The notes under the pieces are model-generated. The model was not told where the DNA came from, did not search any database, and saw only the letters and a program-made list of their open reading frames with translations. From Diphasiastrum complanatum (taxonomy: Eukaryota > Streptophyta > Lycopodiopsida > Lycopodiales > Lycopodiaceae), in the NCBI GenBank assembly GCA_029204225.1, contig CM055108.1:1078217-1142216 (forward strand): a stretch of 64,000 bases of DNA. The letters are read 5' to 3'. Below are positions 30,969-42,601 of this stretch, in pieces. Within the stretch, counting starts at the first letter, position 1; each line of letters starts with the position of its first letter. The position numbers and the translations under genes were made by a program.

Positions 30969-33900
30969 CTGCACAAAATGACTGCACCATACAATGGCAC
31001 ATCCCTTCAGTTAGCAAATGTACAATCTGGCATTGAAGTACACTAAGGATACTTATGGGTGAAGGTTGATTAAAATGATGCCCTCAATATTGTGCTGACT
31101 GATGCGGTCCAAAATACAAAGAGAACGAGCACTTGAATTTTCCAGTTTGATTTTATAGCTGGAAAGGTTGGCCATAACCAAGAGGGCTCTGCCTGGCAAA
31201 AGTTACTACAAATAAGTCGAAAATGCTTACCTGAGAGTTTCATTAATGATCTTTGAACTCGTGGATTTGCACACAAGGACAGACTGGCCAAAGACGTGGT
31301 GGTGCTCCACTGCCGGATTGCATCATCAAGAGCTGAGCACTCATTCAACTTCTCTGCCATCCATGACAATTCTTGTGCAAGCTTTTCTGTCATCTCTTCC
31401 TTTTCAGCAATCTGAGCAACTCTTGATGCAGCTGCTTGCTGCTGGATCTGCGCTGACGATCGGCATGCATACCCAAGATAGTGACCAATATTACCAACAA
31501 ATGGAACGGCTGAAAGTTGGCTGGTAGTTACTCCTAATGGAATGCCTTTGAGAACACGCCAAGGCCAGGCTAAAGCATCGACTTGCTGCTGCTGCTTTAT
31601 ACCTTCCAGATATTGGCTCAATTGGTAAATCGTCCTTGCAAACCCTTCTTGCACTGCTATCTGGTTAACTTCCTTCAGTGCTTGTGAACCATGTGCGGCA
31701 TTCTCATGGATCAATTTGTCAGCCAGTGCCCGCACAAAAACATATTTTCTTGAAGATGCTGGAGTATCATTCACCAACTCCAGAGCCTGCCAGACGAAAA
31801 AAATTCCAGCACTAAGAGCATAATTAAGGATTCGAGCATTAAGAATTCATTCAACCACCAGTAACAGTTACAACTCAAAACCAATAGCAATTTACAAGTA
31901 AAATCTGTTTCCGTCAAGTTCATTTTATACTTCTATATTTGATAATTTGTGTTTTCCAAAATGCAATTTTCTAGAAGCATGCCTGCGGCAGATTTTCGTA
32001 CTGAGTCAATTCCAATGATTGGGTAATTCCATTTGGGAAATGCAATCCTATTTTCATCAAATTTGCAATCAAATTAACCACTATAGCTTTGCTACACTTA
32101 GCAGCAACATCTCAGACAAGACAGGATGGTTCACACATGAAAGAGGGACGGCACAAAGATTTATACTTGTCAGAAAGAGCACAATAAGGTCAAGAAATAT
32201 TGAGAGGGGGTACGCTCATTGCCAAGGCAGCACATAGAAGGATCATGACAATGCAACGAAATTGCCTCGACAACACTAAAATTCTGAGTAGCCACCTCTC
32301 ATATGCAAATAGAACATTCAAAAACAGAACCCTTTGTACTCAAAGTTTTTGTTGAAGGTTCCCTCAGTATTTTATCATTAATCTTACAAGAGAAATATAA
32401 ACTACGAAGAACTTCGATTCTTCAGGAGATCATGTAGTATGTACTGGCCATTGAGAGGTGAATTGTTATGGACTAGGTAGCGGGCGTGGGCAGGCCCGCT
32501 ACCGCGTATAGCAGGTAGTCAGTACCTACCGAGCCGCGGAGGCGGCGAGGTAGGTACGACTACCCGGTATGCGGTAGTGGGCCTGCTCACGCCCGCTACC
32601 GGACGTAATTATCTGCTCACGCCCGCTATCGGTGGAGGAGGAGAGATGGCAGGAGACGAGGAGAGAGATCGGTGGAGGAGGATGGTAGGAGAGGAGGAGA
32701 GAGATCGGTGGAGGAGGAGAGATGGCAGGAGAGCAGGGGCGCAGCAGAGGAGAGGGAGGCGGAAGAGAGAGAAAGGAGGTGGGAGGCGGAATAGGGAGGG
32801 AGGCGGAAGAGGGAGGAAGAATGGACGTGGAGGGAGGCGGAGAGATAGGAGGGAGGCAGTAGGTAGCGGTGGATGCTCTACCACTGAGCTTAGCTGTCAC
32901 CTGCCTCACAACTTGGGCCACCTAACCATGGCTTTGACACCATGAACTGTTAGGTCTAACTTGGCTCTGATACCATGTAGGAAAGCAAGAGTCAAGTCAC
33001 CAAGATCTAGTTATCAATCAATCTCCACAAGAAACAAGAGAGAAGAGGCTTGGGTGCCCAACATTAAGAGAGAGAGAGAGAGAAAACAACAACAAGAGCA
33101 ATGGAGAGCAATGCTTAGCCAAACTGAAAAATGTGACACAATAAGCCAATATGTACTCTACCTACTTACTGACTGTAGGGCACCCCCAAAAGTCAAGCTA
33201 GGGCCCCTAAACCAAATTAGACCTCTAAGGACCCACATGTTAGAAATCCATAAATCATAATATGGATGGACAGACTAGGATTCGAACCCAGGACCTCCCT
33301 CATACCGGATGGGATGCTCTACCACTGAGCTATCTGCCCTGTTTGATAGTTCTCTCTAGAGTGTGGATTGATATTCCAACACCCCCCCTAAAGCCACACT
33401 TGGTTGGGGTCCTAGCTGTCACCTGCCCCACAACTTGGGGCCACCTAACCATGGCTTTGACACCATGGTCTAACTTGGCTCTGATACCATGTTAGAAATC
33501 CATACATCATAATAAGGATGGACAGACTAGGATTCGAACCCAGGACCTCCCTCATACCGGATGGGATGCTCTACCACTGAGCTATCCGCCCTGTTTGATA
33601 GTTCTCTCTAGAGTGTGGATTGATCTTCCAACAAATATTTCGACGAGAAGCAAAATGCTACCTGGACTTGCAGATTGACAGAGATCTTGAAGGTGGTAGA
33701 TTGTATCTACACCAATCCAGATACATTCAGAAAATCATTAATAATTTCAAATGGTTGATTGCAAGGGAGTAAATACTCCAATGATTCATGGTATAGTACT
33801 AACAAATGAAGACTGTCCCAGAGACGCTGCAGAAAGGGAAGCAATGCAGCATAAGCCTTACAGAAGGTCTATTGGTTCTTTGATGTACTTGGCAGACAAT

Positions 33901-35678
33901 ACGCGGCCAAACATTGCTTATGCAATGTTCAGACTGAGCCAATTAGAACGAGCTTAACCAGTTTCTTGTAATCAAATGATTAGCAAAACCCCCTTTTCTC
34001 TATTCCTATATAAACAGGATGAACGAGAGAGATGAGTTGGTTGTTTTGATGCGTCAGTGTTAGTCATGCAGCAGCAATCACACTTTCACACAAACAGATA
34101 TAGAAGTAGTAGTAGCTAGTTCCTCATAAGAGGGAATCCTTCTCATGCAACGACGCGCTGATCTAGGAAACAGACCGCTTGAAAAATGTTGTAAACTTAT
34201 TTCTGAAAACAGAGTTGCAACATTTTGTATATGGTGTGTAATCTGTGAATGATTTTTGATGCTTGCTTACAGTAGATATATTTCCGCTGTAATTAAACAT
34301 TATCTACTGTTCATAAACTTAAATCAGATCTGCAGTGTCAATCTATAGCTTGGAAGAGGATAGACCTTAGTGTGCAGCAGTAGCTATGGCTAGGAGTTCG
34401 ACTCTATCTAGGCAGAATAGGAATCAGAATTACGATCCATTCAGAGGTTCCAACAAGGGCATTTTGCCTGTGAAGCACATGAGCTTTACAGCCATATTGC
34501 CCTGAGGTCAATAATGTCCTAAAAAATGCACATGAGAATTCATAAAAGGATTGATGGCACATGAAAAGTCCATTAAGAAGTTACAAAAGGAGACTACATC
34601 CCAAATGAGGTCAAAGAATGTGACCCATATAAAAATTTAAGCAGTAAAAAATGGTATGTCTGTCTCATGATCCTTTAACGCTTCCGAAAGGATAACCTAG
34701 CGAGCTTCCGACGAGGTTCAACACTGTTCATTTATGGCTGTGCCTTGGTGCCTTGCAATAAATTTACAGCTGTTTTACCTGGTCACTAGGCAATTCTTCT
34801 CAATAAGTTCCCCAGAATTGCCATGTTTTACTATTTCTCACAGTCAATCTTGATTCCATTGAAACGTGTCTTTCCCCAACAAAAATTTCAACATTTGAAG
34901 AGCAGGGTTTTCTTTCTCGTGTTGATATAGGGTGTATCACCTTTTATTGAGAGCACAAAAACAAATAAAAAATCAAAAAGCTATAAAAAATACTGTTGAA
35001 CCTACAGGGTTTATCCGAGTACGCCAATCAACCCTCTGCTACTACCGAAGTTATTGGGTATAGTCGCAATCTATAAAAGAATTTTGGTGTCAATGAAATC
35101 ATTTTACGAGGCAAAATTGATCCACATGATTTGCAATTTTCCAGTGAATGCTTAGCATCTTACCATGATGGAAACGAGCTCGCTAATGTCATCACCAACA
35201 CGATGAGGTCTAATTGACGAAAGTTGCCAAAATAATCAAATTACTACTACTACGGCTCCATTATATAAGAGAAAATTTAAAAAGTAAAGTTACACACCTG
35301 AGATAGAGCACGGCCCATGGCACTTCCTTTGGAGGAAGAAGAAGCGCTAGCCACTGCATGCTTTGTGGAGCTACCGCCCATGAGAGCTTTTGTGGAGGCA
35401 GCACCCGGTCCGATCCATGCCGCCGCCGGTGCATCGTCCTCTGTCAGGAAGGGATTGTTAGTGCGGAAGCTCTCAAGCATGTTGGTGAGACCGGCAGAGT
35501 GGATCTGCGGGGGCAAAAGCACCAACAAAGCGCGTGCTACAGTGGCTGCCATCCACAGCATGAACATGAACACAAACCGAAGCTGCTCTGGGAGCCCCCA
35601 TGCCTGCATCTGCATCTGCTGCTGCTGCTGCTGCTGATCCCAATCCAATCCATTGCTTCCACTCACAAAATTCACCAT
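30638..35678 (-). CDS. Plant protein with BTB/POZ At3g05675-like C-terminal region; multi-exon host gene
   Basis: Minus-strand gene. Exon 1 is 35678-35298 (127 codons, donor CAG/GTGTGT). Exon 2 is 31786-31231 (acceptor CTGGCAG, donor CAG/GTAAGC). A probable exon 3 starts at about 31192. The last exon is about 30968-30638 (acceptor TTTGTGCAG). Exon 1 has a poly-Gln run (residues 15-21), a hydrophobic segment at about 33-57 that may span a membrane, and an Ala/Ser-rich tail. Exon 2 has YVFVRALADKLIHENA, a Gln-rich stretch and WMAEKLNECSALDDAI. The last exon has TSQLLLLWLPLLCSN, EKAEAERMLEQAIFILP and SDWPNLQSCY, which match the C-terminal part of plant BTB/POZ proteins such as At3g05675/At1g63850. 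No BTB domain is encoded. The exon 2/3 gap is only 38 nt and the exon 3/4 phase does not fit cleanly, so the middle structure needs transcript support. Function unknown. Confidence 0.65.
31231..31786 (-). CDS. Second exon of the BTB-family-like gene
   Basis: Begins at ALELVNDTP after CTGGCAG and ends in MKLS plus one base before GTAAGC. Rich in Gln and Ala with amphipathic helices. The open frame covers the whole exon. Confidence 0.75.
32470..32866. repeat. GC-rich palindromes and polypurine tract
   Basis: 32470-32630 has repeated GGTAGCGGGC / GCCCGCTACC inverted pairs and CAGGTAGTCAGTACCTACC. 32630-32866 is almost purely purine on the plus strand (GGAGGAGGAGAG-type). The composition is sharply different from its surroundings. 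The Pro/Ser and Arg/Gly frames here are artefacts. Confidence 0.7.
32867..32975 (-). mobile_element. Degraded third unit of tRNA-bearing TRIM
   Basis: 32867-32889 matches part of the TRIM's tRNA-like LTR (GGATGCTCTACCACTGAGCT). It joins directly to 32890-32975, which matches the TRIM interior (TAGCTGTCACCTGCC... to GGCTCTGATACCA, the inverted PBS). It carries an 8-bp insert relative to the intact interior. Confidence 0.65.
32976..33237 (-). repeat. Second LTR-like sequence between TRIM units
   Basis: 262 bp that on the minus strand runs TGTGGGTCC...TTTCCTACA and is followed directly by a TGGTATCAGAGCC primer site at 32975. It has LTR-style TG...CA ends but no second copy in the window. It may be the LTR of a related small element. 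Confidence 0.45.
33268..33339 (-). tRNA. tRNA-like sequence inside TRIM 3' LTR (probably not a functional tRNA)
   Basis: 72 nt on the minus strand. Acceptor arms GGGCAGA/TCTGTCC pair; the D arm GCTC-AGTGGTA-GAGC and T arm CTGGG-TTCGAAT-CCTAG fold. The A box TAGCTCAGTGGTAGAGC (33332-33316) and B box GGTTCGAATCC (33288-33278) are near consensus. The anticodon arm is irregular (TCCC/GGGA around an 11-nt loop, no U33 before a clear anticodon), so a working tRNA is unlikely. The Pol III promoter looks intact; no TTTT terminator follows within the LTR. Confidence 0.6.
33520..33591 (-). tRNA. tRNA-like sequence inside TRIM 5' LTR (probably not a functional tRNA)
   Basis: Same 72 nt as in the other LTR with one change in the acceptor stem (GGGCGGA), which still pairs with TCTGTCC through a G-U. 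Identical A and B boxes. Confidence 0.6.
33634..33957 (+). pseudogene. Copia reverse transcriptase fragment
   Basis: Plus-strand RT C-terminal part. Frames give EAKCYLDLQIDRDLEGGRLY, then SRYIQKIINNF, then MVDCKGVNTPM...RRSIGSLMYLADNTRPNIAYA. These are the standard LGIQI..R..., YI.K.L, TPM and GSLMYL...RPDI.YA motifs. One frameshift near 33740. It is from a different Copia lineage than the other copies here. The upstream RT is cut off by the TRIM at 33633. Confidence 0.8.
33958..34500 (+). other. Probable 3' end of Copia fragment and leader/gag start
   Basis: After the RT fragment comes non-coding sequence. At 34386-34504 there is a short frame starting MARSSTLSRQNRNQN that resembles a gag start. 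It could be an LTR plus the beginning of another copy; boundaries are not visible. Confidence 0.3.
34505..35276. other. No recognisable feature (intron sequence)
   Basis: AT-rich intron sequence next to exon 1 of the BTB-family-like gene. No coding, repeat or RNA signature supported. Confidence 0.5.
35298..35678 (-). CDS. First exon of the BTB-family-like gene
   Basis: 127 codons from the ATG at 35678 to the donor CAG/GTGTGT. Contains a CAG/CTG trinucleotide run (35619-35636) coding for Gln and a hydrophobic segment of about 25 residues. Confidence 0.7.
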
Positions 35679-35773
35679 CTCTGTGTCAGATCCTCTCTCT
35701 GATCAACCTCTTCTTCCTCAGAAACTACACAGAAAACAAAAAAAGACGAGTTTTTCTTTGCAAATACTTGGGC

Positions 35774-35909
35774 TATATATACCTGTTTTTGTTCAGTACT
35801 TCTGATGGCTCTCAACGGCACCCTCCGCTTACGCGCGCCCCAGTGGATGTCGGCCACGAGTCTATACTGCCACGTGGGGCCTTCTTAACAAATAGCTCAA
35901 AACACGTGG
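35774..35909 (-). promoter_or_regulatory. Promoter of the BTB-family-like gene: TATA box and two G-boxes
   Basis: On the minus strand a TATATATA (35781-35774) lies about 95 bp before the ATG. Upstream are CCACGTGG (35870-35877) and ACACGTGG-type (35902-35909) G-boxes. The arrangement is that of a plant core promoter with bZIP/bHLH sites. Confidence 0.5.
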
Positions 35910-35999
35910 TAAAATCTCAATGGTGGTGATCATCCAACGATAGCGAGCATAAAAGCCTCTACTAACGATGGAAAGGTCAAAGACAGATTTATAAGAACA

Positions 36000-36839
36000 A
36001 ACAAATGAAATCAAGGAAAGCTTTTTTTTTTTTTAATTATTCTTAAAATGAGGGGAGGCCTACTTTGGTTGGTTGGAAAAGACCAAAGAAGTGGAGAGCT
36101 AAAGATCTACCTATGTTTCTGGGCACGCCTTTCCCAAGAAGAATCAATAACATTTTTTTTCTTTTTGTTTTTTTCTTGGAGCAATTGATCATTGCACCCA
36201 TGCGCTCTTGCTTCTTCCTTTCTCACAAAATGCCTTGCACTGGATGCCCACCCAAGGGATTTTGGTGTCTAAGATTTTAAGATATTGTCTTGATTTACTA
36301 AAAACTAAGGTGTTATTATTAGGTGAGTTTGACATTCAAATAATTTTCTTAATCTTTTGATTCTTTTGAATTGCAATTTCTTGTTTTTTGATTTTTTAAG
36401 GCTTGCACAAGGCAAAGGTTATCACGACATATTAATCATCCTATTGATTTCAACTCCAATGTGTGTGAGGTTTAGCTCATGATAAAAACCTTGTAGCTTG
36501 CTCCCTTGGGCCTTGGTCTTTAGAAATGGCAATTGCAAAAGTCAATACTATGTTGGGCTCCAACTCATCTTCACTAAATAATCTTCTTATATCTTTTTGC
36601 ATACCAACACACACAACACACAACACACACACAACACACAAGTGATATCGTATGTTTGCCACTCACAATACAACACTCTCATGTGGGGCCATGAAAGTTT
36701 TGAAGTTGGGGCTTGTGATTGGTAATCAATTGTGTGCCATTGAGTTTTATCTTGCTATTTTTTTGCCTTATATGTGAAAACAAAACTCTTCGATATTGTG
36801 TGTCATTCTAAGTCAGATTTGAAAAAATGAAAAGCAAAA
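36000..36839. other. No recognisable gene
   Basis: AT-rich sequence with a poly(T) run (36021-36035) and an ACACAAC microsatellite-like patch (36605-36645). No supported coding region. Confidence 0.5.
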
Positions 36840-39068
<2,229 letters not shown>

Positions 39069-40380
39069 AAGCTTTGTGATTAGCACAGTAAGCTGATTCT
39101 AGATTGTTTAGCAAGATCTAGTTCAGAAGAAATGACTTAATCACAATCTAGCATACTAAGCATCAGAATATGATAGCAATGAATCAAAGAATGAGCAAAA
39201 GTAAAAGATTTTGGAGTATTAGCATTAGCTTCAACACGAGTTAGAGAGAGAAAGCTAGAGAGATAACAAGCAAAATAGTTTAGATCCAAAATGACATGAG
39301 GTAGATACAAAACTTTGGTTCTTCATCATTGATTGTGAGGAGAGCTACACATATTTATGGAGTTTGAGGTAGCTCGAGGTAGAACCACATCCATCCATTC
39401 CAAAATGACTACCAAAGTGACACCTAGAGTCTATGTGACATTTTCACTTGCCATGCATGAAATTCTACCAGCTTTTTACAAGTGTACTAGTTCTAATTAA
39501 CAAAGTACTGAGCCAAAATAGAGTAGGAGGCCAAACTTGTGCCAATTAGAGTGTAGACAAGTGTAATGCTTTTGTTTGATGAAGTTTAAGAGGTCCAATA
39601 GGATTTAGAGGTGGAACCATGTGTGGTCCAATAGGAATTTGAGGTGTGCTTGAATATAGTCCAATAGAATTTAGAGGTGCATGGATCAATGGTCCAATAG
39701 GATTAAGAGGTGGCAAAGTGTGATCCAATCATAGTTAAGCATAGTGGTAGCTCATGAATCTACCAGTATCATTGTACTCCTCATTTGGATCTAATTGATT
39801 TTGAGATTGAGTGGATTTTGAGTGTCATTGAATTTCTAGCTTTCTCTCTCTAACCGAGAGCTCATGATGGTTTTTCTCTCTCTACCCGAGGAGAGCAGGT
39901 TGTTTTTACTTAGAATACTTTTGGAACACTTCCCACACGTGTGAGTGTGAGTTGGAAGTGATTGAATGCATGTAGTAGTGTGTTTTTGCCATAGAATCAA
40001 AGATAGATCTTGAATCTCAATATAGTCTCGATCTTGGTGCATCTACACACCTTAGGAGATCACAAGTACATGTAGTGGACAATCCACACGTGTGAAATTC
40101 AACATCCATTACACTTTGTGCATGCCTTGCATGTCACTATTGATCACTTACAATTAATGCATGTGAATTGCCACGAGTTTCTACAAGCATGAATTTGCCA
40201 ATTCTATGTCTACAAACTATATGCAAGTTGTATTCTTCAAACTAGACATTACATAACCACGTAGCTCTAGTTCTATATAGGCCAAACTTGGCATTTTGCA
40301 TTTATGAGCTACATACTTGCATGGTACAACATTTGTAGCAAGCCAAAAAATCAATATAATTTGTTTTCCCAATTTTAACA
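39069..40380 (-). repeat. 3' LTR of element C, interrupted
   Basis: Starts TGTTAAAATTGGGAAAAC at 40380, continues to 40105, resumes at 39507 and is cut at 39069 by the CT block. Its last 60 bp (39069-39130) are the reverse complement of 44055-44113, the corresponding part of element D's LTR. Confidence 0.7.
39508..40104 (+). repeat. Element A-family LTR, 5'-truncated, inside element C LTR
   Basis: Plus-strand match to the last about 600 bp of the element A LTR, from TGAGCCAAAATAGAG to GAAATTCAACA. No target duplication can be found because the 5' part is missing. Confidence 0.8.
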
Positions 40381-40397
40381 CTTCTCCTAAAAATAAT

Positions 40398-40952
40398 CTA
40401 TATTGATTTGAGCATGGATCTTGGTATAACTCCAAGATTGGCTCTATGCTTGATGAAGGAACTTTTGCTCAAAGGTTTGGTGAGCATATCAGCAATGCAA
40501 GATGATGTGTCGATGTGCTCCAAATTGATTTCCCCTCCAATGAGCTTCTCTCTCACGAAGTGATGTGCAACTTCGATATGCTTGCTCCTTGCATGGAATA
40601 TCGGATTGTTGGCAAGGGCTTGGGCTGAAATGTTGTCACACATGATCATAGGTAGATCCTCTTCCAAGATTATCTTTAGTTCCACTAGTAACCTCTTAAT
40701 CCAAAGCACTTCCTTTGTTGTTGTAGTGAGTGCCTTGTACTCAGCTTCACATGATGAGAGTGATACAATATCTTGCTTTTTGGAAAGCCAAGATATCAAG
40801 TTTCCTCCAAGATATATGACATAAGCACTTGTAGATTTTCGATCTGCTCTATCACTTGCAAAATCTGAGTCAAAATAACCAATAATAGAAAGATCTTCAC
40901 TTTTATACAATAAACCAAAATCAAAAGTTGAAGATATATATCTAAGCACTCT
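40398..40952 (-). pseudogene. Element C RNase H
   Basis: Minus-strand frame with GYFDSDFASDRADRKST, LSSCEAEYKALTTTTKEVLW, DNISAQALANNPIFHAR, KHIEVAHHFVREK and IADMLTKPL, the complete Copia RNase H signature. It continues the RT frame across the solo LTR insertion. Confidence 0.9.
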
Positions 40953-40956
40953 CTTG

Positions 40957-41693
40957 TGTTGAATTTCACACGTGTGGACTGTCCACTACATGTACTTGTG
41001 ATCTCCTAAGGTGTGTAGATGCACCAAGATCAAGACTAGATTGAGATTCAAGATCAATCTTGAATCCTATGGCAAAAACACACTACTACATGCATTCAAT
41101 CACTTCCAACTCTCACTCACACGTGTGGGAAGTATTCAAAAAATAATCTAAGTAAAAACAAGCTGCTCTCCTCGGGTAGAGAGAGAAAATGCATCATGAG
41201 CTCTCGGGTATAGAGAGAAAGCTAGAAATCCAATAACTCACAAAATCCATGAAATCACCAAATCAATTGCTTTCAAAATGAGGAGTACAATGATACTAGT
41301 AGGTCCACGAGCTACCACTATGCTTAACTATGATTGGACCATATTTTGTCACCTCTTGATCCTATTGGATCATTGATCCATGCACCTCTTAGTTCTATTG
41401 GACTATATTCAAGCACACCTCAATTTCCTATTGGACCTCACAAGGTTCCACCTCTAGATCCTATTGGACCTCTTGGAATTCATCAAACAAAAACTTTACA
41501 CTTGTCTACACTCTAATTGGCAAGTGTTTAGCCTCTTACTCTATTTTGGCTCAATAGTGGCATTACAAGTGGAAATGCATAATTTGCCATCTATGCCAAA
41601 TTTATTCCTATCAACATCCTACACCTAGATGCTTGATGTAAAAAACATAAGACCCCTATATCTAACATAGATAATCTTTTTCAATTTTTCACA
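40957..41693 (-). mobile_element. Solo LTR (element A/B family) inside element C, TSD TCTTG
   Basis: 737 bp, TGTGAAAAATTG...GAATTCAACA-type ends on the minus strand, flanked on both sides by TCTTG (40952-40956 and 41694-41698). Its closest relative in the window is the 5' LTR of element B. It splits the conserved AKRVLRYIS segment between RT and RNase H. Confidence 0.9.
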
Positions 41694-42430
41694 TCTTGGC
41701 CATTTTCCAATGATAGATAGTAGGATTTTGCATAGCCTCGCTCAACTTATGAACACTAAAGTTTATGTTAGGTCTAGTTATTGTGAGCCAAATTAAGGAG
41801 CCTATAAGACTTCTAAAAAGTGTGATGCCCACAAAGGATCTTTCATCACCTTTGTTAGAATCCTTTACATTTTGCTCCATAGGTGTTTCTATACTCTTAC
41901 AATTCAACATATTGAACTTCTTTAACATTGAAAGAGCATACTTGGATTGACATACAAAAGCTTTATCTTTAAGAAAGTCAATCTCTAATCCTAGAATATA
42001 GTGAAGTTTTTCAAGATCTTGCATCTTGAACTCTTTTCCAAGTGCAATCTTGGTTTTCTCAACTAACTTGATACTACTACATGTTAGAATGATATCATCA
42101 ACATAAATAAGAAGAATGACAATATCTTTATCAAAAAACTTGACATATAAGGAAGGATCATAGTTACTAAGATTAAATTCTAGTGACTCAAGAAAGGTGT
42201 TAAGTCAAGAATACCATGACCTTGGAGCTTGCTTCAATCCATATAAACTTTTGAAAAGCAAGCAAACTTCTTCTTTATCATGGATGAACCCAATAGGTTG
42301 ATACCCATTTAGAAATGCATTAGAGACACCTAGTTGAAGAACTTGCCAATTGAAAAAACAAGCAAGAGAAATTATGATTCTAATTGATACCATCTTTGCA
42401 ACTAGGGCAAAGGTCCTTCATAATCAAGTC
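41694..42430 (-). pseudogene. Element C reverse transcriptase
   Basis: Minus-strand RT with QLGVSNAFLNGY (42393-42205), KSLYGLKQAPRSWY, the catalytic YVDD at 42094-42105, LHYILGLEIDF and SIETPM...SLIGSLIWLTITRPN. A stop or frameshift near 42205 breaks it. Confidence 0.88.
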
Positions 42431-42601
42431 CATAAACTTGAGCAAAACCTTTAGCACAAAGCCTAGCCTTGTACTTGTTGATTGTGCCATCTTGAATATA
42501 CTTGACTCAAAAAACCCACTTGCAATCAATGATGTGCTTGTTGGATGGAGGATCCACAAGCTCCCATGTCTTATTGGCCATCAAAGCTTCATATTCCTCC
42601 T

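Larger units (their letters stand above)
33238..33633 (-). mobile_element. TRIM retrotransposon with tRNA-like sequence in each LTR
   Basis: 396-bp miniature LTR element on the minus strand. 5' LTR is 33490-33633 and 3' LTR is 33238-33381, each exactly 144 bp (TGTTGGAA...TTCTAACA) and differing at 4 positions. The PBS TGGTATCAGAGCC (33489-33477) is directly adjacent to the 5' LTR. The interior is 108 bp without coding, and the polypurine tract TTAGGGGGGG (33391-33382) touches the 3' LTR. These are the defining parts of a TRIM. Each LTR contains a 72-nt tRNA-like sequence. No clear 5-bp target duplication (CCACA versus AATAT), so the copy is rearranged at one side. Confidence 0.85.
31787..35297 (-). 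other. Large first intron of the BTB-family-like gene
   Basis: About 3.5-kb intron (GTGTGT...TGGCAG) that contains the TRIM/tRNA-like LTR cluster, a Copia RT fragment and a GC/purine-rich block. 31787-32460 shows nothing else. Confidence 0.6.

Noticed and set aside
32526-32945. Pro/Ser-rich (minus) and Arg/Gly-rich (plus) frames
   Set aside because: Caused by the purine-only tract and GC palindromes; no start context, homology or splice support.
33268-33339. Functional tRNA gene
   Set aside because: Acceptor, D and T arms fold, but the anticodon arm has a 4-bp stem with an 11-nt loop and no proper U33-anticodon; it also sits inside a retrotransposon LTR in two copies.
35317-35702. Plus-strand frames across exon 1 of the BTB-family-like gene
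   Set aside because: Antisense shadows; the minus strand has the start, donor site and TATA box.
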